A stretch of 64,000 nt of DNA. Origin: Thalassospira marina (GTDB lineage Bacteria > Pseudomonadota > Alphaproteobacteria > Rhodospirillales > Thalassospiraceae). The stretch lies in assembly GCF_002844375.1 (NCBI RefSeq), contig NZ_CP024199.1, positions 384,001 to 448,000 on the forward strand, written 5' to 3'. Below the pieces are notes generated by a model. That model was not told where the DNA came from and ran no database searches. It worked only from the letters and a program-made list of their open reading frames with translations. A program made the translations under genes and the position numbers. Below are positions 39,571 to 49,203 of this stretch, piece by piece; the first letter of the stretch is position 1; every line of letters begins with the position of its first letter.

Positions 39571-39891
39571 TCAGGCCCCGAAAAAATAACGCCCTGTTGC
39601 AACCAGCCCCATACCGGCGATCATGGCGGCAAACAGGTTGCGGGTTGCGATCATGGCAATCAGGGTTCCTGCCGCGCCAATAATGCCGATCAGCCCGGCA
39701 GAAAGAGCACTTGGCACCCAGACGGAAATTAAAACAGCACCCGGTAAACGTTCCAGCACATGGGCCCAGCGGCCGGTTTGCGGCAGGCGGTCCGCCATTA
39801 AAAGCCCGCCAAGGCGCATGCCATAGGTAACAACGGCCATGCCCATGATGGTCAGGATGGCTTCGGGGGTGAAGCTTGTGAAATCGGGCAT
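39571..39891 (-). CDS. azlD: AzlD family branched-chain amino acid exporter subunit
   Basis: Small membrane protein of 106 residues with about four helices; GMAVVTYGMRLGGLLM and RLPGAVLISVWVPSALS fit AzlD. With AzlC it forms an exporter of branched-chain amino acids and analogues (like BrnFE or YgaZH). It starts three bases after the azlC stop, so the pair is one operon. Confidence 0.88.
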   Translation of the reverse strand: MPDFTSFTPEAILTIMGMAVVTYGMRLGGLLMADRLPQTGRWAHVLERLPGAVLISVWVPSALSAGLIGIIGAAGTLIAMIATRNLFAAMIAGMGLVATGRYFFGA

Positions 39892-39894
39892 GGT

Positions 39895-40686
39895 TTATTC
39901 TCCGGCGCGGGGCGAAAGGCGGCGATCATTGGGATCAGGCGTGTATTCATCGCCCGATACGCCGTTGCTGATGGTTTCTGGCTGGGCTGATTTATCGTCA
40001 TCCCCCTTCCAGGTCAGGGCCGAAACAACAACACCGGCCCCGGCACCGGCCAGGATCGACCATGTCCCAGGCAACAGATAATGCCCGATGATGGAGCCAA
40101 TGGCCGCTGCGATCCAGGGCAGTAAATCGGCCTGGCCTTTCCACATGCCGATGGTCAGGGCTGCGAAAATGGCGGTAAAGGCAAAATCCAGTGCATAGAC
40201 ATTGGGATCAGGAATGCCGCCAGCCAGCATATAGCCAATCGTGTTGCCGCTACCCCAGACAATGGCAAGGAAAATGCCGCCGCCCAGCAGAAAGCCGGGA
40301 ATGGGCGTTTCCTTTTGTGCCATGGTCATGGCCCAGTTTTCGTCGGCAACCATATGCATACCGCAAATTTTTACCCATAGCGGACGCCCGCGAAATACCG
40401 GCCGTAAGGACGCACCAATCAGCACATAGCGCAGATTGATCACAAAGGTTGCGATGATAATGGCAACGGTCGGAATGGTTTCACGCCACAGATCGACCGA
40501 AACGAACTGGGCGGAACCGGCAAAGACCGTCAGGCTCATGAATAGAAGTTCGCCAAGGCCAAGGCCGCGCTGGGTGGCAAGCACGCCCAATACCGCCCCA
40601 AAGATAAAGGTACTGGGGAACAGGGGCAGGCAGGCGATTGCGCCGCGCCGAATGGCATCGGAGGTGAAATGGGGGCCGCTTGGCAT
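39895..40686 (-). CDS. azlC: AzlC family branched-chain amino acid exporter
   Basis: Membrane protein of 263 residues. GAIACLPLFPSTFIFGAVLGVLA and VFAGSAQFVSVDLW are AzlC marks, with MHMVADENWAM further on. The last 30 residues are a hydrophilic tail. I chose ATG 40686 with GGGAA seven bases upstream; ATG 40716 lacks a site. It is followed by azlD. The AraC-type gene upstream, read in the same direction, may regulate the pair. Confidence 0.88.
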   Translation of the reverse strand: MPSGPHFTSDAIRRGAIACLPLFPSTFIFGAVLGVLATQRGLGLGELLFMSLTVFAGSAQFVSVDLWRETIPTVAIIIATFVINLRYVLIGASLRPVFRGRPLWVKICGMHMVADENWAMTMAQKETPIPGFLLGGGIFLAIVWGSGNTIGYMLAGGIPDPNVYALDFAFTAIFAALTIGMWKGQADLLPWIAAAIGSIIGHYLLPGTWSILAGAGAGVVVSALTWKGDDDKSAQPETISNGVSGDEYTPDPNDRRLSPRAGE

Positions 40687-40774
40687 GATATTTCCCGGAC
40701 AGTTTCCTGGTGGCATTTATGATTAAGCCATCTATGCCACTTTTTAGGCGTTCTGATCTTGAACGATATTGCTG

Positions 40775-41638
40775 TTATCGGGTGTGGGTAATAAAGGCGC
40801 TGGGGCTGACACCCCACATGGCCTTGAAATGGCGGTTCAGGTGGCTTTGATCGGCAAAGCCGGTGGCTGCTGCCGTATCGGCAATGCTGAAACCGTCAAA
40901 CAGCATGCGTTTGGCCCGGCGCAGGCGCATATGGTTAAGGTAGGTGTGCGGCGGCAGGCCGGTTGCCTCGCGAAACACGCGCAGCAGGTGAAACCGGCTA
41001 AGCCCGGTCAGGGCGGCCAGGCTTTCAAGCGAGATGTTTTCGTCCTGGTGGCTGTTCATATAGTCGATCACCTGGCGCACGCGGCGGTCTTCGGCACCGG
41101 GTTTGAAATCATAGGGGGCGGCATCGGCATGGCGTAGCGACAGGCGCGCAGCCCCGTAAAAAAGCTGGGTGTCGCGTTCAAGGTCGCTGCTCAGATGCTG
41201 GCTTTCCGGGGCGAACAGGCGATGCAGTTTCTGCAACAGCAAATGCAGGTCGGGATCATTGATCACATGCTGGCTGAAACAGGGCAGGCCTTTGCTTTTG
41301 GGCGAAATTTCCGTCACCAGATCGGCAAAGATTTTCGGGTTAATGAACAGCACCTGATAATGGTAGCCATCCTCGCAGGCGGGGCCGCCATCGTGAACCT
41401 GCATGGGGTTCATCGCAATAAGCTGGCCGCGCCGGGCAATGTGGCTGGTGCCGCGCGTGGTGAATTTTTCCGCCCCGTTTAACACCGTGCCAAAGGCGTA
41501 ATAGTCGTGGCTGTGTTTGGGAAAGGTGAAGCGTTTGTAATCCGCCTCGAACAGGTCAATACCATCGGCAGCGCGCCAGTGGCGGGCACGTTCGCGCGGG
41601 CGTTGGGTCGCCGGGGATGGATGGGTCAACATGTTCAT
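40775..41638 (-). CDS. AraC-family transcriptional regulator
   Basis: Regulator of 287 residues. The N-terminal AraC_binding cupin contains FPKHSHDYYAFGTVLNGAE and GQLIAMNPMQVHDGG; the C-terminal double helix-turn-helix reads ISLESLAALTGLSRFHLLRVFREATGLPPHTYL and IADTAAATGFADQSHLNRHFKAMWGVSPSAF. This architecture is typical of regulators linked to AzlC/LysE exporters. The start is probably ATG 41638; the GTG at 41668 is an alternative. It lies 88 bases upstream of azlC, same direction. Confidence 0.9.
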   Translation of the reverse strand: MNMLTHPSPATQRPRERARHWRAADGIDLFEADYKRFTFPKHSHDYYAFGTVLNGAEKFTTRGTSHIARRGQLIAMNPMQVHDGGPACEDGYHYQVLFINPKIFADLVTEISPKSKGLPCFSQHVINDPDLHLLLQKLHRLFAPESQHLSSDLERDTQLFYGAARLSLRHADAAPYDFKPGAEDRRVRQVIDYMNSHQDENISLESLAALTGLSRFHLLRVFREATGLPPHTYLNHMRLRRAKRMLFDGFSIADTAAATGFADQSHLNRHFKAMWGVSPSAFITHTR

Positions 41639-42085
41639 GGTGGCAGTATAACGCGGAAAAATTGGCACAGCTTGTACAATATTGATGTTGCCGCGATGCT
41701 TCGCAATGGGGGCTGTGCCGGGTCCGCGCGATATCCGTTTGATACGGGTTTCACACCGATTTTATATCCCCCTGGTGTAATGGGGGCGAATGTTGCCTAA
41801 CACCCTGATTGCGTTTGATAATGGGAAAAACCGCACAAAACTTGAGGATTTTGCCGAGTCGCCGCGTTTCGGGTTCAGGCGGGACCCTGTCCGATGGCCT
41901 AATCTTTAGGGTGGGTTCATTTGATGCGTTTTCGGGGTGATAAATGTTCGTTTGATGTATCGTTTCTGGTTGTTCCGGTAATAAACCGGCTGAAACATGA
42001 TCTTCATAGAAGTGTTACAAAAAGCGGCTGAAATTCACTGTATGGCAGCAGCGTGAACGATTTTTACCGAACCTTCGGAGCCGTC
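41639..42085. other. Divergent promoter region of the AraC regulator and the PilZ chemoreceptor
   Basis: About 450 bases without a credible gene. The palindrome TTGTACAA (41672-41679) close to the regulator start is the only symmetric element I noticed. No clear sigma-28 promoter for the chemoreceptor. Confidence 0.5.
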
Positions 42086-44506
42086 ATGTTGTTTGACCGA
42101 ATTCGTATTGGCCATCGCATTTATGCGGGTTTTCTGATCCTGGTTGTGATGCTGCTGGGGTTAAGTGCGCTGTCATCCTGGTATCTGCTGGGATTTGCCA
42201 GTGATGCGGACCGCATTGCCAAACGGACCGAACTGGTCGGCCTTGCCAATGATTACGCCCTGAAGCTGGAACGCCTGTCAAACCAGGTGCTGCTGTATGC
42301 GCAAACGGTTGACCCCGAAGTGCGCAGCGAAATTGCCGCCATCCAGGAAAACGCCATTACCAGCCGCGAGGCGTTGACCGATGCGCTGATCGCGATTGGC
42401 GATGAAACCAAGGCAAATGACCTGAAGGTTCTGGCGGAAAAATACATTGCAACGCTGGAGCCGCTGGTTCTGCGTGCTGAAAACATGACGGCATCCGCCG
42501 ATACCATTTTGCTCGGCGCCAACCAGATGGGCGGGTCATCGTCCGATCTGGTGTCGTTTATCAATAAACGCGACCCGGAAATTGCCGATAAATATGGTGA
42601 TCGCCTGTCAAAGGCGAATTTGACGGCCATTGTCAGCAATCTTGAATATGCGATTGTCCATAGCCCGGAAACGCTCGATGCGGCGCGTAATGCCACATCA
42701 TCCCTGACCGATTTGCACGAAGAAATCAAAACGGCGATGGGGTCGTTAAAGCGGGCGGACAAAAAGCTGTTTTCCTATGCCACGCGCGACAATGACCTGC
42801 TCAAGCAGGGTGCAAACCAGCTTGAAGGGTCGTTTAGCGGCTTTAGCCAGTCGATGAATGATTTTAAGGCTGCCGTGCGCGAAGTGCAGAAAATTACAGG
42901 TCAAATCCGTAGCGAAGCCATCGCTGGCCAGAACGAGCTGGTTGATGTGGTGCATGGCAAATCCGAAAGCTCCGCCATGACCAACATGATTGTTGCGATT
43001 GTTGGCGCGCTGATCGCCATCATGCTGGCCGCAGGCACCGCAACCAGCATTCTGCGCCCGTTGCGCCGGGTAAATGGCGATATGGCCCGCCTTGCCAGCA
43101 ATGACACCAATATCGACCTGGCCGACATCAACCGCCGCGATGAATTTGGTGCGATGGCGCGCACCGTTTCGATTTTCCGTGAAAATGCCCTGAAAATTGA
43201 AACCATGGCCGAAGAACGCATTGAATTGCAGCGCCAGGAAGAAGAAAAACGCCGCGCTTCCCTGGGCGGGATGGCTGAAACGATTGAAGGTGAAACATCG
43301 GGCCTGGTTGAATCGGTTTCACGCCAGGTGAACCGGATGCGCGATGCGGTGGGCGAAGTTGCCGCCGCTGCCAACCGCGTAAATGGCCAGACCGAAGCCG
43401 CCACCAGTGCCGCCGAACAAAGCCGCGAACATGCCCAGTCGATCAGCGATGCGGCAAGCCGGCTTTCAGGGGCGATCGGGTCAATTGCCGGGCGGGTTGA
43501 ACGCCAGCGCACCATTGCCCAGTCTGCTGTCGATAGTACCCGCCAGTCTGCTGCTGCGGTCGATGATTTGCGCGAAGTCGCCAGCAGCATCGAACAGATG
43601 GTGGATCTTATTCGCGGCATTGCCGCCCAAACCAACATGCTGGCCCTTAACGCCACCATCGAGGCTGCCCGCGCGGGCGAAGCCGGGCGTGGTTTTGCCG
43701 TGGTTGCCGCCGAGGTCAAAAACCTGGCCGGGCAAACCGCCGAAGCAACCGAGCAGATCACCACCCATGTTGGTGCGATGGGCAATGTGACGGATCGTTG
43801 CGTATCGGCGATGGAAAATGTGGGTGTCACCGTGCGTGACATGATGGCGATTTCAGACGAGGTCGCCGGTGATGTGATCCAGCAGCGCCGCGAAACCGAA
43901 GAAATCTCGCTGGCCATTCAGGCGGCAAGTGATGCGGCCAAAAATGTTGGCGATGCAATTATGGAAGTATCGCGCGATATCGACCATACCCGCAATCTTA
44001 GCCAGGATCTGACCGGGCACGCCGATGATGTGACCGCACATGTAAGCGAACTGACCCTGTCGCTGAACCGCGCGGTACGTGATGCGGCGGAAAAGGATGA
44101 TAACAAGGGCAAAGACCCGCGTGTAACGGCAGGCCGCGATGTGCGTGTGGTGTTTGATGACCATGGCAAACGTATCGAAACCAGCCTGTTTGACCTGTCG
44201 ATTGGCGGTATTTCCGTTACCCCGTCGCAGGATTGGGAACGGGGCCGCCAAATGGTGGTCGAAATTGATGGCCTGCGTGGCAAATACAATGTCGAAGTCA
44301 TGAGCCGCCGGGGCCTTGATGCCCCGAAAATGCGCCTGAAATTTACCGATCCGCTGGAACAGCGCGGGGATCTGGTGCTGTTTGTCGCCCGCATGTGGCA
44401 GCAGCACCTGGCCGAAAGCCACAATATCCTTGATGGCGATGAAAACCGCCTGCGCGCCGAAGTCGCCAATGATTATCTGGCCGAACCCCAGCAGATTGCG
44501 GGTTAA
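42086..44506 (+). CDS. Methyl-accepting chemotaxis protein with C-terminal PilZ domain
   Basis: Receptor of 806 residues. Membrane helices at about 10-32 and 299-322 enclose a helical periplasmic sensor domain of about 265 residues; a HAMP follows (about 324-375), then the cytoplasmic signalling hairpin with tip [21 protein letters not shown]. After the coiled coil comes a PilZ-like domain (about 680-790) with DLSIGG, the second c-di-GMP motif. The first motif is irregular: R-VTAG-R has four residues between the arginines instead of three. GGAG precedes ATG 42086; upstream GTG 42053 is less likely. It probably couples chemotaxis to c-di-GMP. Confidence 0.92.
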   Translation: MLFDRIRIGHRIYAGFLILVVMLLGLSALSSWYLLGFASDADRIAKRTELVGLANDYALKLERLSNQVLLYAQTVDPEVRSEIAAIQENAITSREALTDALIAIGDETKANDLKVLAEKYIATLEPLVLRAENMTASADTILLGANQMGGSSSDLVSFINKRDPEIADKYGDRLSKANLTAIVSNLEYAIVHSPETLDAARNATSSLTDLHEEIKTAMGSLKRADKKLFSYATRDNDLLKQGANQLEGSFSGFSQSMNDFKAAVREVQKITGQIRSEAIAGQNELVDVVHGKSESSAMTNMIVAIVGALIAIMLAAGTATSILRPLRRVNGDMARLASNDTNIDLADINRRDEFGAMARTVSIFRENALKIETMAEERIELQRQEEEKRRASLGGMAETIEGETSGLVESVSRQVNRMRDAVGEVAAAANRVNGQTEAATSAAEQSREHAQSISDAASRLSGAIGSIAGRVERQRTIAQSAVDSTRQSAAAVDDLREVASSIEQMVDLIRGIAAQTNMLALNATIEAARAGEAGRGFAVVAAEVKNLAGQTAEATEQITTHVGAMGNVTDRCVSAMENVGVTVRDMMAISDEVAGDVIQQRRETEEISLAIQAASDAAKNVGDAIMEVSRDIDHTRNLSQDLTGHADDVTAHVSELTLSLNRAVRDAAEKDDNKGKDPRVTAGRDVRVVFDDHGKRIETSLFDLSIGGISVTPSQDWERGRQMVVEIDGLRGKYNVEVMSRRGLDAPKMRLKFTDPLEQRGDLVLFVARMWQQHLAESHNILDGDENRLRAEVANDYLAEPQQIAG

Positions 44507-44894
44507 AGCCCATTGCCCTTAATCAGGCGGCATTACCCGGCTGTGTGACGGTAGTTAATATTGGCCGTTTGGCATCGGGCTGCTGGTTTCAAGTAATTTC
44601 AATTTTCCGGGTAACGCACCGCGTTGCCCGGTTTTTTGTAACCGGTTGCACCATCTTTCGTGGCTTCCGGGGGCAATTTTGTGCGTGCGTATGGGGCAGG
44701 ATGCCCGGAAAAGCGGGCTTTTGGTGTGTTTCGTACGCTTTGATACAATGACGTACAATTTTGCACTCGTACAAATGTAATGCCGGTGGCAGTGTAAATA
44801 TGAGGGCGGTTTAAAAACCGGGCGGCGGGTTGTGAAGTCCTTTCATACCTGTTGAGGGGCATTCACCGATAGATTTCAGGGAACGGGACATTCG
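44507..44894. other. Region between the PilZ chemoreceptor and the RND operon
   Basis: 388 bases without a gene. It holds the chemoreceptor terminator and, presumably, the promoter of the efflux operon in 44700-44890. No TetR or MarR regulator gene or clear operator is visible. Confidence 0.5.
44608..44638 (+). terminator. Rho-independent terminator of the PilZ chemoreceptor gene
   Basis: CCGGGTAACGC (44608-44618) pairs with GCGTTGCCCGG (44622-44632) with one wobble pair, three-base loop and six T (44633-44638). Confidence 0.88.
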
Positions 44895-46061
44895 ATGTCA
44901 CGAATGGTTAGGCTGGTTGTTATTTGTGTGGTGGCATTTGCTGTCATTGGTGGGCTTTTTGCCTATCGCGAGGGGAAATTGCCGTTTCTGTCGGCTGACG
45001 GGCCGATCATTGTGCAAAATGATGGTTCGGGGTCGCCAGCCAAAGGGGGCGGCAAGGGGGCCGCATCCGGCCCGGCCTTGCCCGTTATTGCCGAACGTGC
45101 CGTTTCCACGCCCAATAACACTGTTGTCGAAGCCGTGGGTACCGGCCGTTCCGCCATTGGTGTGCAGCTTTTCCCGCCCGTTGCCGGCGAGGTAAAGGAT
45201 GTGCTGTTTCATGCCGGGGATGAGGTAAAAACCGGGCAGGTTTTGCTGATCCTTGATTCCGCACGGGAAAAGCTGGCGCGTGACCTGGCGGCCGTTCAGG
45301 TGCGTGATGCCAAACAGTTGCTTGACCGCTATGAAAAGGCCCGCCCGCGTGGTGCCGTGTCTGACAGCGAAGTGGACGAAGCCCGCACCGCCCTGGCCGA
45401 GGCGCGCATTCGCCTGGACCAGGCGGCGGTCGATCTTGATGATCGCACCATTCTGGCCCCGTTTAACGGCATGGTGGGTATTCCCGCTGTGGAGCCGGGG
45501 GACCGCATTGAAAAAACCACCGTGATCACGACACTGGATAATATCGACAGTGTATTGGTGGATTTTGAAGTTTCCGAAACCCGTTTTCGCGATGTGAAAC
45601 TGGGCCAGTCCGTGCGGGTAGAAACCTGGAGCCTTCCGGGCGAAAAATTTGATGGCGTGGTCGATGCCATTGGCAGCCGCGTTGACCCGCAAAGCCGGAC
45701 TTTCAGCGTACGCGCCCGTATTCCCAACCCCGAAGGTCGCCTGCGTTCGGGCATGTCTTTTGCGGTTTATATTGATATCGCTGGCAATTCCTACCCGGCG
45801 GTGCCGGAAATTTCGGTGCTGTGGGGCGATAGTGGCACCTATGTTTGGCGGATCGAAGGGGAAAAGGCCGTTCGTGTGCCAGTACGTGTGGTAAAGCGGA
45901 CGGCTGGTCGTATTTTGCTTGATGGCCCGGTTAATGACGGCGACCTGATTGTGGTTGAAGGCGTGCAGCGCCTGCGCCCGGGCCGTGATGTTGCCGCCAC
46001 CATCCGCGGCGATGACCAGGGTATCGCACAACGCAGCGGATCGACGGACGGGGGTTCGTAA
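44895..46061 (+). CDS. RND efflux periplasmic adaptor (membrane fusion protein)
   Basis: HlyD-like adaptor of 388 residues. An N-terminal membrane anchor (LVVICVVAFAVIGGLFAY), lipoyl domain halves around VKDVLFHAGDEVKTGQVLLILD and LAPFNGMVGIPAVEPGDRI, a coiled-coil hairpin between them, then beta-barrel and membrane-proximal domains. It links the RND pump and the outer-membrane channel. The next gene starts one base after its stop. Substrate unknown. Confidence 0.92.
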   Translation: MSRMVRLVVICVVAFAVIGGLFAYREGKLPFLSADGPIIVQNDGSGSPAKGGGKGAASGPALPVIAERAVSTPNNTVVEAVGTGRSAIGVQLFPPVAGEVKDVLFHAGDEVKTGQVLLILDSAREKLARDLAAVQVRDAKQLLDRYEKARPRGAVSDSEVDEARTALAEARIRLDQAAVDLDDRTILAPFNGMVGIPAVEPGDRIEKTTVITTLDNIDSVLVDFEVSETRFRDVKLGQSVRVETWSLPGEKFDGVVDAIGSRVDPQSRTFSVRARIPNPEGRLRSGMSFAVYIDIAGNSYPAVPEISVLWGDSGTYVWRIEGEKAVRVPVRVVKRTAGRILLDGPVNDGDLIVVEGVQRLRPGRDVAATIRGDDQGIAQRSGSTDGGS

Positions 46062-46062
46062 C

Positions 46063-49000
46063 ATGTCGCAAAATAACGATATTGCGTCATTAAGCGTTCG
46101 CCGCCCGATCCTGATTGTTGTGATTTCCCTGCTGATCATTCTGGCCGGTCTGGCCGCGATGATGGGTGTTGAAATTCGCGAATTGCCCGACGTAGACCGC
46201 CCCGTTGTCACCATTTCGGCCACCTATACCGGGGCATCACCCGAAACGGTGGATACCGAAGTTACCAGCGTGATCGAAGGCGCCGCATCACGTGTCAGTG
46301 GTGTGCAGGATATCAGTTCCAGCAGTGAAGAAGGCAGTTCGCGGGTCCGTATTGAATTTTCGCCCGATGTGGAAATCAACGATGCCGCCAACGACATCCG
46401 CGAAGCCGTCAGCCGGGCGCAGCGCAGCCTGCCCGACGAGGTTGATGATATTCGAGTGGTCAAGGCGGATTCCGATGCCAGCCCGATCATGCGCCTTGCC
46501 GTCGTCAGCAGCCGACTGACCGAAGATGAACTGGCAAATGTGGTTGAAGACCAGGTTATTCCGGCCTTTTTGTCGGTCCCCGGCGTGGCCGAGGTCAATG
46601 AAAATGGCGACAGGGAAAAGGTTTTGCATGTGCGGGTCGATCCGCTGCGCATTGCCAGCTACGGCCTGTCGATTGACGATATTGCCGATGTGCTGGAAAC
46701 CGCAAAATTTGATATTCCGGCAGGCAGTTTTGATTCCAACGACCAGAACCTGTTTGTGCGTGCCAATGCATCGGTCTGGAAACCCGAAGATGTGAAGGCC
46801 ATTTTCGTCCGCGATGGCGTACGCCTGGGCGACGTTGCCGATGTCTATTACGGCCCGGATGATGCCACATCCTATGTGCGCCTGGATGGGCGCGCGGTGA
46901 TTGGTCTTGGCATTGTCCGCCAGGCCCAGTCCAACACGATTTCAATTTCAAAGGGCGTTCATGCAACAGCCGAAAAGCTGAACAAGCAGCTTGATGGCGT
47001 GCGGGTGCTGGTAAATTCCGACGATGCGGTTTTTATTGAAGGCGCCTTGTGGGAAGTGATCCGCAGCCTTGTTCTGGCTGTGGTGATCGTGATTGGTGTT
47101 CTCTACCTGTTTTTGCGCTCTTTCAGTGCCACGCTTATTCCCACCGTCACCATCCCCATCGCCCTGATTGGCACCGTGGCGGCTGTGTGGATGCTGGGTT
47201 TTTCCATCAATATCCTGACCCTTCTGGCGCTGGTTCTCTCAACTGGCATGATCGTGGATGACGCGATTGTGGTGCTGGAAAATATTCAGCGCCGCCGCCA
47301 TCAGGGCATGGGGTCGCTGGCAGCAGCGGTGCTGGGTACGCGCCAGGTGTTTTTTGCCGTAATCGCAACCACGCTAACGCTGATGTCGGTTTTTGTGCCA
47401 ATCTCGTTTTTGCCCAGCACGGCGGGTCGGCTGTTTCGTGAATTTGGCTTTGTGCTGGCGGTATCGGTGGCAATTTCGTCCTTTGTCGCACTGTCGCTTT
47501 GTCCGCTTTTGGCATCGCGCCTGAAGCATATTGACCCGGAAGCCCCGAAAAAGGGCGATGGCAAATTTCATTTGCTCGATCGGGTCGGGGCGTTTTTTGG
47601 CGGGCTATACAAGGCCATTCTGGAACTGGTGCTGCGTTTCCCGGTCATGACGGTGATTGCATCGGTCATTGTTGCCGTATTGGCGATTGGGGCGTTCAAG
47701 CTGGTCAAACAGGAACTGCTGCCCGATGAAGACCGGGGCCGTTTGCTGGTATCGCTGCGCGGGCCGGATGGTGTCGGCATTGATTATATGGACCGCCAGG
47801 TCGAGGCGGTTGAAAACATCCTGCGGCCCATTGTGGATCGCGGTGAAGCCCAGAACATCTATACCATTGTGGGTTTTCGCGATAACAACCGCGCACTGGT
47901 GATCGCAAGCCTGACCCCCTGGGAAGAACGCAGCCGCAGCCAGCAGGAAATTACCGCGTCCATCCGGGGCAAGTTAAATGCCCTGCCGGGTGTGCAGGCC
48001 TTTGTCTATCAGCCCAACTCGCTGGGTTTGCGGGGCAGTAGCTCGGGTGAAAGTCTTGAATTTGCCCTGACTGGAACAAATTACCGCAACCTTGCGGCAA
48101 ATGCCCAGGCCCTGCAAAAGGAACTGGAAAAGAACTATCCCAATATCACCGGCATTCGTGTCGGGTATCAGACAACGCAGCCGCAGCTTCTGGTCAATAT
48201 TGATCGCCAGCGGGCGTTTGATCTGGGTGTTTCGATTGACAGCCTTGATACCACCCTGCGCGCAATGATTGATGGCTATGAAGTTACCGATCTGTCGGTG
48301 GATGATACGACCGTTCCCATCAAACTGCGCAGTACGGCCGGGGCGATCCGCGATCCATCGGATCTCGATAACCTGTTTGTTCCGGGCAAGGACGGGCGCA
48401 TTTTGCCGCTATCTTCCATCATTCATCTTGATGAAGAAGCCGTGGCATCGAACCTGGATCGCGAAGGGCAACAGCGCGCAGTAACGATTTCGGCCAATAT
48501 GGTGCCGGGCTATACCCTGCAACAGGCGGTGGCCGATGTGGAAAAGGCCGCACAGGCCGTTGTGCCAACCGGGACAGGCTTGCTGTTTTTGGGCGATGCC
48601 GCGGCCCTTGGCGAAACATCGCACGATGTGGTGATTACGTTCCTGGTGGCGGTGCTGGTGGTGTTGCTGGTGCTCGCTGCCCAGTTTGAAAGCTTCATGT
48701 CGGCATCCGTGGTGGTGTTAACGGTGCCATTCGGCCTTGCCGCCGCAATTTTTGCCCTCGTGATCAGCCATACCTCGATCAATATTTACAGCCAGATCGG
48801 CCTTGTGATGCTGGTGGGGCTGATGGCGAAAAACGGCATTCTGGTTGTCGAATTTGCCGACCAGTTGCGTGACCAGGGCAAATCGGTGCGTGATGCCATT
48901 CATGATGCCGCCATGATCCGCCTGCGCCCGATCATGATGACCATGATTTCAACCGTTCTGGGGGGCTTGCCGCTGGTTCTGGGAACGGGAGCAGGGGCCG

Positions 49001-49203
49001 AGGCCCGTGCCGCGATCGGCTGGGTTATTTTTGGCGGGCTGGGTTTTGCCACGGTATTTACCCTGTTTTTGACGCCGGTTTTATATTTGCTGCTGGCCCC
49101 GCTGGTTTCGGCCCGTGCCGATGGCAGCCAGAAACTCGAAGACCAATTGCGCATTGCCCAGGGCATTCCCGATACCGATGAATATGAAGGGAGTGCCGGG
49201 TAA
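46063..49203 (+). CDS. RND efflux transporter (HAE1-type)
   Basis: Inner-membrane pump of 1046 residues with 12 membrane helices and two large periplasmic loops. The N-terminus SVRRPILIVVISLLIILAGLAAMMGVEIRELPDVDRP is typical of the multidrug group, and helix 4 carries the proton-relay acid pair in STGMIVDDAIVVLENI. The helix 10 Lys region reads MLVGLMAKNGILVVEFADQLR. Start ATG 46063. The middle gene of an adaptor-pump-channel operon; drug specificity cannot be inferred. Confidence 0.95.
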   Translation: MSQNNDIASLSVRRPILIVVISLLIILAGLAAMMGVEIRELPDVDRPVVTISATYTGASPETVDTEVTSVIEGAASRVSGVQDISSSSEEGSSRVRIEFSPDVEINDAANDIREAVSRAQRSLPDEVDDIRVVKADSDASPIMRLAVVSSRLTEDELANVVEDQVIPAFLSVPGVAEVNENGDREKVLHVRVDPLRIASYGLSIDDIADVLETAKFDIPAGSFDSNDQNLFVRANASVWKPEDVKAIFVRDGVRLGDVADVYYGPDDATSYVRLDGRAVIGLGIVRQAQSNTISISKGVHATAEKLNKQLDGVRVLVNSDDAVFIEGALWEVIRSLVLAVVIVIGVLYLFLRSFSATLIPTVTIPIALIGTVAAVWMLGFSINILTLLALVLSTGMIVDDAIVVLENIQRRRHQGMGSLAAAVLGTRQVFFAVIATTLTLMSVFVPISFLPSTAGRLFREFGFVLAVSVAISSFVALSLCPLLASRLKHIDPEAPKKGDGKFHLLDRVGAFFGGLYKAILELVLRFPVMTVIASVIVAVLAIGAFKLVKQELLPDEDRGRLLVSLRGPDGVGIDYMDRQVEAVENILRPIVDRGEAQNIYTIVGFRDNNRALVIASLTPWEERSRSQQEITASIRGKLNALPGVQAFVYQPNSLGLRGSSSGESLEFALTGTNYRNLAANAQALQKELEKNYPNITGIRVGYQTTQPQLLVNIDRQRAFDLGVSIDSLDTTLRAMIDGYEVTDLSVDDTTVPIKLRSTAGAIRDPSDLDNLFVPGKDGRILPLSSIIHLDEEAVASNLDREGQQRAVTISANMVPGYTLQQAVADVEKAAQAVVPTGTGLLFLGDAAALGETSHDVVITFLVAVLVVLLVLAAQFESFMSASVVVLTVPFGLAAAIFALVISHTSINIYSQIGLVMLVGLMAKNGILVVEFADQLRDQGKSVRDAIHDAAMIRLRPIMMTMISTVLGGLPLVLGTGAGAEARAAIGWVIFGGLGFATVFTLFLTPVLYLLLAPLVSARADGSQKLEDQLRIAQGIPDTDEYEGSAG

